Below, in pieces: positions 10,204 through 20,439 of a DNA stretch of 64,000 nucleotides. Source of the stretch: Gautieria morchelliformis (taxonomy: Eukaryota; Basidiomycota; Agaricomycetes; Gomphales; Gomphaceae). The stretch lies in the NCBI GenBank assembly GCA_015179125.1, contig WHVA01000245.1, forward strand, positions 1 to 64,000, read 5' to 3'. Within the stretch, counting starts at the first letter, position 1. Each line of letters begins with the position of its first letter. Under the pieces are notes generated by a model. That model was given only the letters and a program-made list of their open reading frames with translations. It did not search any database and was not told where the DNA came from. Position numbers and translations under genes: made by a program.

Positions 10204-11598
10204 ATGAAGCGGTACGATCACACAACCCACGAAAAGGTGGTGAAACAGCACCTGAGCGACCTTGTTCTCCTCTGCGTCCTCCTTCGTGTCCTTACCGTCA
10301 CTATCGCGTTGCTAGCGTCCTACCTGCCTGCATTCGACTCCTCAGCAGACATCCTGTTGGCCGACGAAAGCCCATCTTTTCCCAAGCGATGGGTATCTAC
10401 GTCTCTACGTTGGGATGCGTTTCATTTCATTCACATAGCACAAGAAGGATATCAGTTTGACTACGAATGGGCTTTTCTTCCGGGAATTCCTGTCGTCTTA
10501 CGCGCCAGTGGATGGATTATGAATCTTTTTACTGGGTATGTCGGCAGAACACGCATCTCCAGCATGCTCCTAGGCCACTTCCTTATCTCTTCGGTTATGT
10601 CATGCGAGACGGTAAGGACGCTCTATCTCCTGACAATGGAGCACACCAAGTCTCCCGCCTTTTCCCTTCTATCGGGATATCTGTGCTTGTTATCGTCCAG
10701 TCCTGCGACCGTACACCTAGCGCCTTACACGGAACCGTGGTTTTCACTGTTATCTTACAAAGGTACAGATATTTGTCGACGAAGGTTGCAGTACCGTTCT
10801 AAAAATAGGTAACCAGGCATGTTGTATTGTGCACAGCGACGATGGATTTTCGCCAGTCTATCGTTTTCCCTGGCCTGCGCGTTCCGTTCTAACGGAATCC
10901 TCCTTGGAGGATTTCTTGTCTGGGGGATGATGGTGGAGCCGTTCATCCAATATCGTCGGGTATGTACCAACCGATGGCTTGACATGTGGCTCACATTCAT
11001 ATTGCATTAGGTCAATTTTCGCTCCGTCATCGTCTGCATGCACCTGTCCGTTCTCCTGTCCCTTCCATTCGTCATCCACCAGATTTATGGCTATCTTACA
11101 TTCTGTGCGCCCTCGACGACGACGACCTCGATCAAGCCTGTGTGGTGCAGCCGTCGTTTCCCGCTTATCTACACCTATGTTCAATCTACCTATTGGAATG
11201 TCGGCTTCTTGCGATACTGGACTATTCAACAACTCCCCAACTTTCTCATCGCATCCCCTGTTCTCTTCTTGCTTTCCTTCTCGTCCATAACACATGTTTC
11301 GCGTGTTATTCCCCATGTGGTGTCGCCCAGGTTAAAATCGGAGCCCACAACCTCCCCAATTGTCACATTTGCCGTCCTCCCACACGCCATCCACGCCTTC
11401 ATCTTTACTTGCATGCTACTATTTGCATCCCACACGCAAATAATCCTCCGTCTCGCGTCTTCCATGCCTTTCACATACTGGTCTGCCGCACGACTGTTCT
11501 TTGAGCATCCCAAGTGCGCAAAAGCTTGGGTCGCTTGGAGCGTTGTGTGGGGCGCAATGAATATTGTGCTCTGGACCGTCTTTTTGCCTCCTGCGTAG
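10204..11598 (+). CDS. GPI18: GPI mannosyltransferase 2 (PIG-V/Gpi18)
   Basis: Exons are 10204-10762, 10817-10959 and 11011-11598, with introns of 54 and 51 bp, giving 429 residues. The protein adds the second mannose to the glycosylphosphatidylinositol anchor precursor in the ER lumen. Family hallmarks are RWDAFHFIHIAQEGY near residue 70 and the following EWAFLPGIP, with many hydrophobic membrane segments, CAFRSNG at the start of exon 2 and a C-terminal YWSAARLFF segment. The start is the first in-frame ATG; an upstream extension has only a TTG. It converges with the DysF peroxin gene, with 115 bp between the stop codons. Confidence 0.9.
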
Positions 11599-11713
11599 AG
11601 CGTGTTGAGCAAGTTATTGTGGGTCCTATTCAAAACGTACATTACAATGCGATCGAGCGTGCTATATTACTACGGGACATATCCACATCAACGACGTTCG
11701 GTCATGAGGCATT

Positions 11714-13345
11714 TCAGACACGTTTCACAGCAGACTTCAATCTCTCCCTCAATGGTGGCGCAGAATGACCACCATGTTCCTTCGTAGGAGAACCAGACGC
11801 CCTTGTGTCACTTTTCTCCTGTCCGTCTGGTAAGGGATGCTCTTCTGCAAGTTTTTTTTTGTGTGCTGGCTTCGTTTGGTCTACTGTGTGGTTGAAAGTA
11901 CCCAACTCACCCGGACCCGTGTCTTCTACTGTCTCTTCTAGCACAGCTATACGCGTCCATCGCCTATACCGAGTGTATTTCCCCAACCCGCCTTTCGCAC
12001 TCGCGGCTTCCCATTTATTGTCGCCATATATCCATCCGTCTGTATCGGTGCGCAACTCTTCGCCGAGTTCTTGTTCTGTCCCTGTTCCAGTCGCGCACGT
12101 AGCCTCCTTGTCATCCTTTCCAGCTGACGCCTCGCTGGCTGACCCCATGGTCGCTGTCCTCTCCTTGAGCATGTTAGCCGCCCTCGCAATTCTGCTGCCG
12201 CCCTCTTCCTCTTCCAAACCAGGCGGCTTCTTCTCAACCCTCTTGACGCCAGCACCATCACTGTTGATAAGGAGGCCCCACTCACCGTCTTCCCATCTCC
12301 ACGTGGCCGTCCTCTTGACCCTTTTACCGTTGGGTGCGGGAAGGAAGACAGAGGTGGGTGGGGGGAGGCTGAAGGCGCTCGGTGGAGGTACTGGCTGATG
12401 GGAAACACTGCACCACGAGGGTCTTTCTCCTGGAAGAAGGGCTGCTGTCCAGTCCAGGCCCATCCACCACCGCTGACACTCGAGAATTGTAAAATTGAAC
12501 CGGATAGGGGGTGACGCGTGGGAAGAGAATGCGGTTCGTTTCCTTCCAATCCTGGACGTCGTTGGTGAACCTGCTTTAAGATGGTGGAGTAAAGAATCTT
12601 CAGAACCTGAGACGATGGACCAGACATAGAGGAGACACCGCTGGACATATGCGCTTCGTCCAAGGACTGTGCGCAATGTGCATGCCCAGGGAGCCCGGTA
12701 AGTAATGACGAGTGTGCCTGCTATACCCAGCAGGATTGGCATGGGCACGAAATATGTGGCTAATACGTATGGGATATACAATACTGAGGAGACGCGGAGC
12801 GCTGTGACAAGTGGTACAGGGGGGAGAACGGGGAGAGCTGGGAGAAGCGTTCTTAGAGTGGTGATGTCGGAAAGGGAGGTAGCGATTGAGGATTCTGTTG
12901 TGGGCAACGTGTGTGACGCAGCGCGTCGGAAGGGGAGATAGGGTAGCATAGCAGGGAGGAGGAGCGTGAGCGGCAATAAGAACCTGCAACTCTCAAGTCA
13001 GCGTTGTACGAAGAATTAGACATGTGCTCACCTGAGGATTACATTGCTACTCAAACATAATGCCCACCATACTGCAATGGTGAGCCATGGATCTGTCCAA
13101 TGCGACTTCCAGCTAACCACTTCCGCGGCCCAACGCAGCCATGAAAGGACAGGAGCCAAATCGACAAGCAGTAGTGTAATGGAAGGCGGCACTGACTCGA
13201 TAAATTGAATGAGGTTTGGACCTTGGGCAGAGACCGGTGCTGTAGAGGTCCTGGACATGGCGTACTGTTGCTTTCGGATTTTGGAGGAGGTCAACAGCAA
13301 GTTAGATATATACGGGTCTGAGATCGCTGAGTCAAAGGCGGCCAT
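11714..13345 (-). CDS. Pex24/Pex30-type integral membrane peroxin with dysferlin (DysF) domain
   Basis: Exons are 13345-13032 and 12983-11714 with a 48-bp intron (12984-13031), giving 527 residues. The N-terminal half has closely spaced hydrophobic segments that could form reticulon-like hairpins (ITLLLVDLAPVLSWL, WLTIAVWWALCLSSNVIL and the segment across the exon junction). Then come a DysF-N-like part (LDWTAALLPGERPSW) and a DysF-C-like part (WRWEDGEWGLLI, then DTDGWIYGDNKWE and KYTRYRRWTR). Relatives regulate peroxisome number and ER-peroxisome contacts. The C-terminal 80 residues are charged and probably disordered. The ATG at 13345 is the first upstream Met; later ones are possible. Confidence 0.85.
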
Positions 13346-14133
13346 ACAAACTCATGGCGTCGAGGCGATCGAGCGAGCAAACAAAAAACACATGCACACG
13401 ACCAAGTCCAGGTTAGACGCTGGCCCCGCTATTGCGTCACATCCTGACGGCTCCTTCATCATCCCGGGACGATTCCAAACACAATGTTGAACCTCGACCT
13501 GAGCGTCCCCGTATCTTGAGGAGGAAGAATCAAATTTTTACTGCATTAGACACCTGAAGAATGGCATGTTACGACCTATTACCTGCCAGTATCGTCCGGG
13601 AGAGCCCCTGTCCCGTGTGATAGGGACCGTCACCTATATTCGCCATCAGGCAGTTAGTCCGTGGAGGGAATCACCTCATACGCTGCAAACCATTCAAGTC
13701 AAATATGTTTGTATTTTTATTCTCCATTTTTTAATCCATTTCTGTCTTATGCATACTCTGGTGCTGTCGTTTTCCATCTGGTCGGCCCTCCGACCTTGTA
13801 CTCTATCTCCGCATATGTTATTTACAGCGGCGGTCGTCTAAAATATTGCCGGATTTATCCTTACTATCTTGAAAGCCCAGCAACAGGAGGTACAGGACTG
13901 AGCTCACTCTTCAAGCATTCTGCCAGATGTTTCTATATACCACCGTCTTCAAGGTACCTCGCAATTCAACAAGTTTACCTCAGTTTGGTCGCAGAACGGA
14001 GTATTTAGACACACACGAGGCATTGAGCGGTACACGTACTGGCCCGGGCATCATCTCCCGCATATAAACCATTTCTCGTCAGGCCTGATTCAAGTAGGAT
14101 GTCTGTGATATACTCCCTAAAATCTGTCGGGTC
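13346..14133. other. Intergenic region upstream of the DysF peroxin gene
   Basis: This lies between the peroxin start and the asparaginase stop. No coding region is supported; it should hold the peroxin promoter and the 3' end of the asparaginase transcript. Confidence 0.5.
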
Positions 14134-15466
14134 TTACTCTGCCCCTTCTAATATATCGTCGTCGAAGATCGCTGTCTTGGGCTCACCGTCCTCACGAATG
14201 AGGCCTCTGTACATTCCCGTACTGTTCAACGGCGTGGACACTGAGGCACGGCGAATCGGTCACCTGGCTACTCGTTGCAGATACGCAAGTACATACCATG
14301 GCCCCTCTCATCAAGAGATATGAGTCCTCCGACGCCTCCATTACGACGTAATTCCTCTACAACATGCTTTCCGGCCTTAGCCAAAGGCTCGTGCAGAAAC
14401 TTCATACGATGCGCAAGTGTGGACGCGGTGGCAAAGCGAATGAAGTACTGTATGGCCAGCTCTTAGTTGGCGCAGGACAACATCACCGAAGAAAACGCAC
14501 ATCTCCGTCTCCCGTCCCGGAAATCCCAACCACGCTTTTCTTCCTGGGGAATATTCTATTGAACCACCAGCCATGTGATTTCCACTCTTCGGCCCAAAAG
14601 CCGCATCCCATCGTCGGTGTGTCGCCTACTCTACCTACAAGTTTATTGGTTAACCCTCCTGTGCTGGTGAGAGCCGCAATGCACCCTCGGACGTCTAGGG
14701 CGACAGCGCCAACAGTACCGGTGGGCATCTGATCTAGTGGTATTTCCGGTTCGCCTTCCTTTGGGGGGTATGGGTATGGCTCCACAGGAAGCCCAAGCCC
14801 TAGTCTATGTTCTTTCCACCGTTTCTGGGTAAAGAAGTATGACGGATCTACAAGCTGCTCGTCCAGACTGGCACCGATATCTTCTGCGGTTGCTCCGGAC
14901 AAAGTAGTATGTGGGACCAGGTCCGGGTGAAGATAAAGTGCGCGGACCAACTGTGAAGGATTGCGTGCGCGCGTGAGAAGTGTGAGTGAGAGGCCTCGAC
15001 GGGAAGCAGGAATGTGGGGGTGCGATGCAGGCGGCTTGGAGAGCATCACAGATGTCTCCAATTCGTTCTGACAACATTGAGAATGTATCTTCAGAATCCA
15101 GTATTCTGAGGATACACACCTTTCCCGCCATGTTGAAGACCGCACCCTTGCCGCAGTTGAACAGAGGATTATCTGTTATCGTTCAGGTTCCTAATGCATT
15201 CCAATTGCTCGTCTCTCTGTGCCCTTACCTTCCATCGAGGTCACCGCAGCAGCGACAGCATCCAACGCTTCGCCTCCATTGCTCAGCACTTCATTGCCCT
15301 GTCGTAGCGCACGTTTGAGGGCCGCATGATACTCGGCATGTTGCTCTGGTGTCGAGCCTGATTTGCTAAAGGTGCCTGCACCTCCGTGGATTACCAGGAC
15401 ATACTTAGATTTCTTTCCTGGACGGACACGCGCAGAGAGCAGTGGTGTCTTCTCAAGGGTGGTCAT
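14134..15466 (-). CDS. Isoaspartyl peptidase / L-asparaginase (Ntn hydrolase, type 2)
   Basis: Five exons on the minus strand: 15466-15229, 15172-15120, 15067-14501, 14447-14297 and 14240-14134, with introns of 52-56 bp; total 371 residues. The family opening VIHGGAGT lies near residue 30, DNPLFNCGKGAVFN spans exons 1 and 2, and MPTGTVGAVALD near residue 215 carries the threonine that becomes the N-terminal nucleophile after self-cleavage. Downstream are STGGLTNK, GRVGDTP and GISGTGDGD. The enzyme hydrolyses asparagine or isoaspartyl dipeptides and matures into alpha and beta chains. All phases close correctly. The ATG at 15466 was chosen because the longer frame begins with GTG. Confidence 0.92.
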
Positions 15467-16203
15467 CGTATCAATATGAGGTGCTCTCCGGACCGCTGCG
15501 ATCAGCAGCGACCTCGAAAGAAGACGGTCACGTGATCCCAATTCCACTAGAGTGGGAAGTCGGAACTGGTCACTGCTATTATTTTATAGAACCAGTCTCT
15601 TTCTATCTCGGGATTCGTGGGAAAGGGGTGCATGCTACCTCTGAGCTCGTATTTTTGTGTCGGCCAAAAGCAGCCCTAGACAGGCACCCAGCAAACAGAA
15701 ATGGCCAGTGCAACACGACAGAGTCAGCTGTGCGAGTCAAGTGAGTTCGGGGGATTGTACATCCACTTTGCCTATCGTTGATCCGGACCATCATCTTCCC
15801 CATTCAGACGCCTCTCGCCGCATAAAATGAGGATTCGAGTCAAGGCCGTACCAGCGAATGCCAGACATACAAAGGAACTAGCAGGGAGCGACCTCGGACC
15901 ATGACACGAGAATAATGCCAGGGAGAGTTAAGACGAGGGGTAGTCGTCGGTCGAAACCCACTGTACCAACGAAATTAATATAAATGCCTGCAGGCGCTCA
16001 GTATAAGGTGGCATACAGCATAGATGACAACATTACTTACAGACGGCGTTCACGAGAGCCAATTATTCATGAGAATGTGTAGCAATTCGCCAGAGTGTAC
16101 AGAGAGTATAGAGGCTCCTGTGAACCCAAGAGAAACGTAATTATCGCAAGACTGTGACCATTGCCGCAGTATATAATGGTAACCGAGGATGGTTTCTTCA
16201 AGA
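15467..16203. other. Intergenic region between the asparaginase gene and the tRNA
   Basis: No coding region supported. It should contain the asparaginase promoter. Confidence 0.45.
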
Positions 16204-16296
16204 GACGCTTTGCCGCAGTGGTTACCGGGTTCGCCTGCTATATCTCAGCTAAGCGAATGTGCTTTGCACACGTGCGTTCGAATCGCACAGGCGTCG
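16204..16296 (+). tRNA. tRNA-Ser(GCU) with an 11-nt intron
   Basis: The acceptor stem pairs GACGCTT with AGGCGTC, with G as discriminator at 16296. The D stem is CCG/CGG, the anticodon stem TTCGC/GCGAA (16230-16234 with 16253-16257), and the loop CTGCTAA is split by an intron at 16241-16251 (TATCTCAGCTA) one base after the GCT anticodon. A long variable arm (TGTGC-TTT-GCACA) marks it as a serine-type tRNA, and the T arm is GTGCG-TTCGAAT-CGCAC. A TTTT Pol III terminator lies at 16299-16302. The sequence folds completely, so confidence is high. Confidence 0.93.
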
Positions 16297-16298
16297 TC

Positions 16299-16302
16299 TT
16301 TT
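16299..16302 (+). terminator. Pol III terminator of the tRNA-Ser gene
   Basis: Run of four T residues two bases after the discriminator base. Confidence 0.75.
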
Positions 16303-16521
16303 GGTTCCATTGCCTTCTGAGCTTCAATTGCGTATGACCGTTCAAGTTCTTTTTATTTTATCTTTTACCATGGTCAACTTTTCAAAACAATATGCTACAG
16401 TATATCGCTTCCGCCTTGCAGCCACACTGCTCATGGATTGCAATTATTTCACAGTCCAACTCACAGACAGTAAGACAGATGCATTGAGTATTATTAGACA
16501 TGTCTGTCTGCATTGAACCTG

Positions 16522-17953
16522 TTAATTCCCTATCTTCTCCATTCTCTTCCCCAACTTTTCCACTCTGACCTCCAATCCAGAAACGTTAGTGGATGTCACA
16601 CGTGCGTTATCTTCCAAGCTCTGTTCAACTGTTTCCACAGCTTTTTCAAGTTCCTCTAATGCTGCCCTCACCCGTCTCTGCTCATCTTCCATCCCCTCCA
16701 ATGTCTCCTGGAACGTAGATGCACTCGTGTGCAGTGCCGACAAAGTACGAAGACGGGTAAGAATATGGGGTATATGTGGCAGGACTGGTGCGAGGCGCGC
16801 CAGAACGGGCTCTATTGATTCTTGCAAAGGCGAGGCAACCGGTGCGTCAGGGAGGGGCTGCGATTGGCGGCGTGGCTGAGAAGAAGAAGCATGCGACGAT
16901 GATGCACGCTCAAGATCCGACAAGAGAAGCTTGAGCCGGCGTGAGATAGAGTCGATATGCCGCGGCTGGGTGAGTATTGTAAGTTGATTGTTCAATCGTG
17001 TGATGAGTGGCAGTAACGGCGGCGCAAGTGGCGACGACTAGAAGATTTGGTGAGCACCGCGCCCTTTGGCTGTTATGGTCAGCATACCTCATCAAGGGTT
17101 GTTCCCGACGAACCGACAAGTCTCTCCAATTCACCGACACGTCTGTCCATATCTGCTACGTTGGGAGCTTCTGGCTCTTCACGTGGCTTCTTTTTCTCGC
17201 CCTGGACCGCTTGACTTGCTGGTACCTCGTTAGCTCCCAGGACGCGATCGACTAATTTACCTCGGCCGTCTTTCGTCTTGCTGACCTTCTCCAATCTACC
17301 TCGGACATCCACCAAGCCTTTCATAAGTACGCCCGGGTCCACTACTTCTCCACTGTCGCCATGTAGAAGAGGATTGGAAGGATCAGACAACTCGGCCTCA
17401 AGGGCTGCTACTTCATGCTGGAGAGCACGTAATCGCTGGGATAATGGTGGGGGGCGCGAAGGAGAAGCCTCGTCGTCAGAGGTTGGTGAAGGTGGATATG
17501 CATATGTTAGTCGAGGACGATGCTCTGAGGCGGAAGAAATTAAATTATTCAAGTAGACTGGGTTATGTCAACTTGAGAACGTACCACGTCTCTTCTCAGC
17601 CTTGCGAAATTTCTTTCCCGCGGCTTCGGCACCCATGAGCGGACTCGAATCTAGCTCCTCGCGGGAAGCTACGCCTACTTCTCCTCCTGTGCCCCGGCCT
17701 CGGATTCCTGATCCACGCTGCGGCACACCCTGCTCCTCGTCGCTAGAATTGCCCTTGGATCATGGGGTCAGGTTGTATGTAATACATATATACGTCTGAT
17801 ACACGTACATCTTGATGAGAGGTCGTGAATGTATCTGGCGTTTCATACACGTCCTGAGCTGTGTCCTTGGGAGGCCATGAACGTGCAGCTTGCGGGTGGT
17901 ACGAGTAAATACCTTACGATGTCTGGGAGGCCAGCATACTTGGCGGCACTCAT
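16522..17953 (-). CDS. JNM1: Dynamitin (dynactin p50 subunit)
   Basis: Five exons on the minus strand: 17953-17918, 17865-17809, 17753-17585, 17524-17088 and 17037-16522, with introns of 50-60 bp; 404 residues. The N-terminus MSAAKYAGLPDI followed by DTAQDVYETPD is the dynamitin hallmark. Several coiled-coil stretches follow (RLRALQHEVAALEAEL near residue 115; RRVRAALEELEKAVETVEQ near the C-terminus). ITRLNNQLTILTQPRHID is also typical of the family. It is the shoulder subunit that links the p150 arm to the Arp1 filament of dynactin and so supports dynein transport. The first two exons are only 12 and 19 codons. It is divergent from the mitochondrial carrier, with 230 bp between starts. Confidence 0.9.
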
Positions 17954-18183
17954 CTCGTGTTTCCCCGTTAGACAGCAAGGGTGCAGGCGGTGTCGGTAGC
18001 CTCAGGCAGCCGTGGTGTAAGGTAGCCGGCGTGGTGTAAATGAGTCGCGGACCTCGCGGACCTGTGCCACGGCAAATCCCGCGACCGATGTGGAAAACAT
18101 TGTTAGTTTGCACGAAGTTTGCACCGTCACACCCTGCTTGACCTCTCGGCCACGCATGAACAGCTATACCACCAACAACAAAC
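17954..18183. promoter_or_regulatory. Bidirectional promoter region (dynamitin / mitochondrial carrier)
   Basis: These 230 bp separate two divergent start codons. Repeated words such as GGTGTAA and CGCGGACCT occur, but no clear TATA box is seen on either strand. Confidence 0.5.
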
Positions 18184-19606
18184 ATGGCGTCGTCTGATAA
18201 ACCATCATCTTCTGCTCAGCCTGCCTCATTGGCCAGTTCTTCTGCAAGCCTGTCGGCTACCACATCCAGTGCTGTACAGGTGACACAACCAGCGCGGAAT
18301 GTTCTTGGTCTTGTGAATCCACAGATATCATCTTATTTTATTGCTGGAGGCATCGCGGGGGCTGCATCACGTACTGTGGTCAGCCCATTGGAGAGGCTCA
18401 AGATTATTCAGTGCGCATCATTCAACGACAGTCATAACAACAAGTCTAAAATCTCTTCATTTCAGACAAGTACAGCCGAGGACGGGTGATAGGCAGTATC
18501 GTGGCGTATGGAAGAGCTTGGTCAGAATGTGGCGGGAGGAAGGGTTCAAAGGGTTCATGAGGGGGAACGGCATCAACTGTCTCAGAATCGTGCCATACAG
18601 CGCGGTACAGTTCACAACGTGCGTGTTTCTCATGTTCACGTTACATAATTATACTTACGGCTCACTATAGATATGAGCAGCTCAAGAAGGTATGATGCAC
18701 TTTCACGAAATGTCACCACCATCTTGAACAATGTTACCAGCTTTTCACATTACAAGGAACTCGGCCACTTGACACCCCTACACGACTCCTTGCGGGTGCA
18801 TTAGCAGGTGTCACGTCGGTGTGCACGACATACCCACTAGATCTTGTGCGGTCGCGACTTAGCATCGCTTCTGCCACAATGTCCATACCTTCTGCCCAAA
18901 GCAATTCATCGGCTACCATACTGCCTAATGGGGCCCGGCCTGCCCTGTATCACACCGCGGCGGCAACATCTCAACCAGCAGCGAGGCTTGGTATCTGGAG
19001 CATGACGCTGAAAGTGATGCGTGAGGAGGGCGGTGTGCGTGGTCTATATCGTGGTCTCGTCACGACCGCGGTGGGGGTCGCGCCGTATGTTGGCATCAAT
19101 TTCGCTGCGTATGAAGCCTTGAGGGGGCTAGTTACACCTCCAGGGAAAAGTAGTATTCCAAGGAAGCTGACGTGTGGCGCGTTGGCAGGTACGTTGCTTG
19201 GTTCCTAGCATTCAATGGTCATCGTTTCTGACGTCAGGGTAGGTTCCATATCACAAACATTGACATATCCATTAGATGTATTACGACGGAAAATGCAGGT
19301 GGTGGGAATGGCCCAAGGCGGGTTGGGTTACAAATATAATGGTGCGCTGGAAGCGCTGAGGGAGATCATACGGGTGGAAGGGGTTGTAGGATTGTACCGA
19401 GGATTGTGGCCGAACCTCCGTAGGTGGCTATTTGTACCACTGATGTGCCCTGTATTGATTGCGGCTTGTATGATCAGTCAAGGTCGCGCCAAGCATAGCC
19501 ACCTCGTGCGTAACCCTTATCTACATGGAGGAGGTGAATCACCTGGCTAATATGATATAGGTTCTTCACGTACGAGACGGTCAAGGAATTTCTTGGATCG
19601 CCATAA
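18184..19606 (+). CDS. Mitochondrial carrier family (SLC25) protein, YPR011C-like
   Basis: Seven exons: 18184-18410, 18466-18618, 18671-18689, 18741-19188, 19243-19419, 19478-19505 and 19561-19606, with introns of 51-58 bp; 365 residues. The three-fold carrier repeat is visible, with signatures SPLERLK, YPLDLVRSRL and YPLDVLRRKM and the matching EG...GLYRG halves. The first repeat contains NGINCLRIVPYSAVQFTTYE, as in the CoA/APS/ATP-Mg group. It should exchange nucleotide-like substrates across the inner mitochondrial membrane; the exact substrate cannot be told. The first 45 residues are a Ser/Ala-rich extension. One exon is only 19 bp and another 28 bp, and all phases close. Confidence 0.92.
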
Positions 19607-20439
19607 CTCATGTCGTGCATTTTAATGCATTTGCACTAGATATTTCAACACTCGCCTGGAAAGGGACTGCAATAGAGACATTGTGTGCATCTTCCAGTAA
19701 TAACCTATCTTATATCCTTTTTTTTTTGTTCCGGCAGTGCGGGTTGACAGTCTTCAACGATGCTAATACACAAGATGATCACAGATGCGTAATCTTGCCG
19801 AATAACGGACTCGAGGGAGCCAGCAACTGAGGTTGACGCTTGCGATAGAAGAGTCTATGGGACTAGATGGTCCAAATTGAAAGTGCTTGGCAACGATATC
19901 AGTGATACAACGCTTGAACAGGCCATTTCTCTCGGGGGCACTTATAGATGGGACAACACGGCGGCAGGACCAATGGTGTTAATCCGATGCTAAGGAACAT
20001 CAGAACGTATCATTGATGGCTGGGACTACCTTTGTCTCACGGTCCTACGCGCCAACCTACAAGACTCAATACTCTGGCACTGTTGTTGAAATATATACTG
20101 GAGAGCGAGCCAATAATGCACCGAAGATCAGTTGGTGGTATGGCAAATATGCAGGCTGTACGTAGTCTACTTTGCTGTTCCGTCCAAAACATTTTTTTTT
20201 CTTTTTTGCTTGAACGGCGTGACAAGTGTGACACATGAGCCTGGCAAGCAGTCGACACATGTACAGTAATTAAGCCTATAGGCTCACCTCCTTGACCACG
20301 CCCACGACTTTGTCGGCAGCTCGTTGTGCGACCCTCGTCGTCGTTTCCTTGCAGGGTACGACCAACACATTACTTATCACTCACCATCAACTTCCAGGGC
20401 ACTCAGCTGGTACTATAGGCGCGGAGAAGGACCCCATCC
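19607..20439. other. Intergenic region upstream of the RhoGAP gene
   Basis: No supported gene. T-runs near 19720 and 20195 and several short frames are present. The last 150 bp are probably the RhoGAP leader; an upstream noncoding exon cannot be excluded. Confidence 0.45.
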
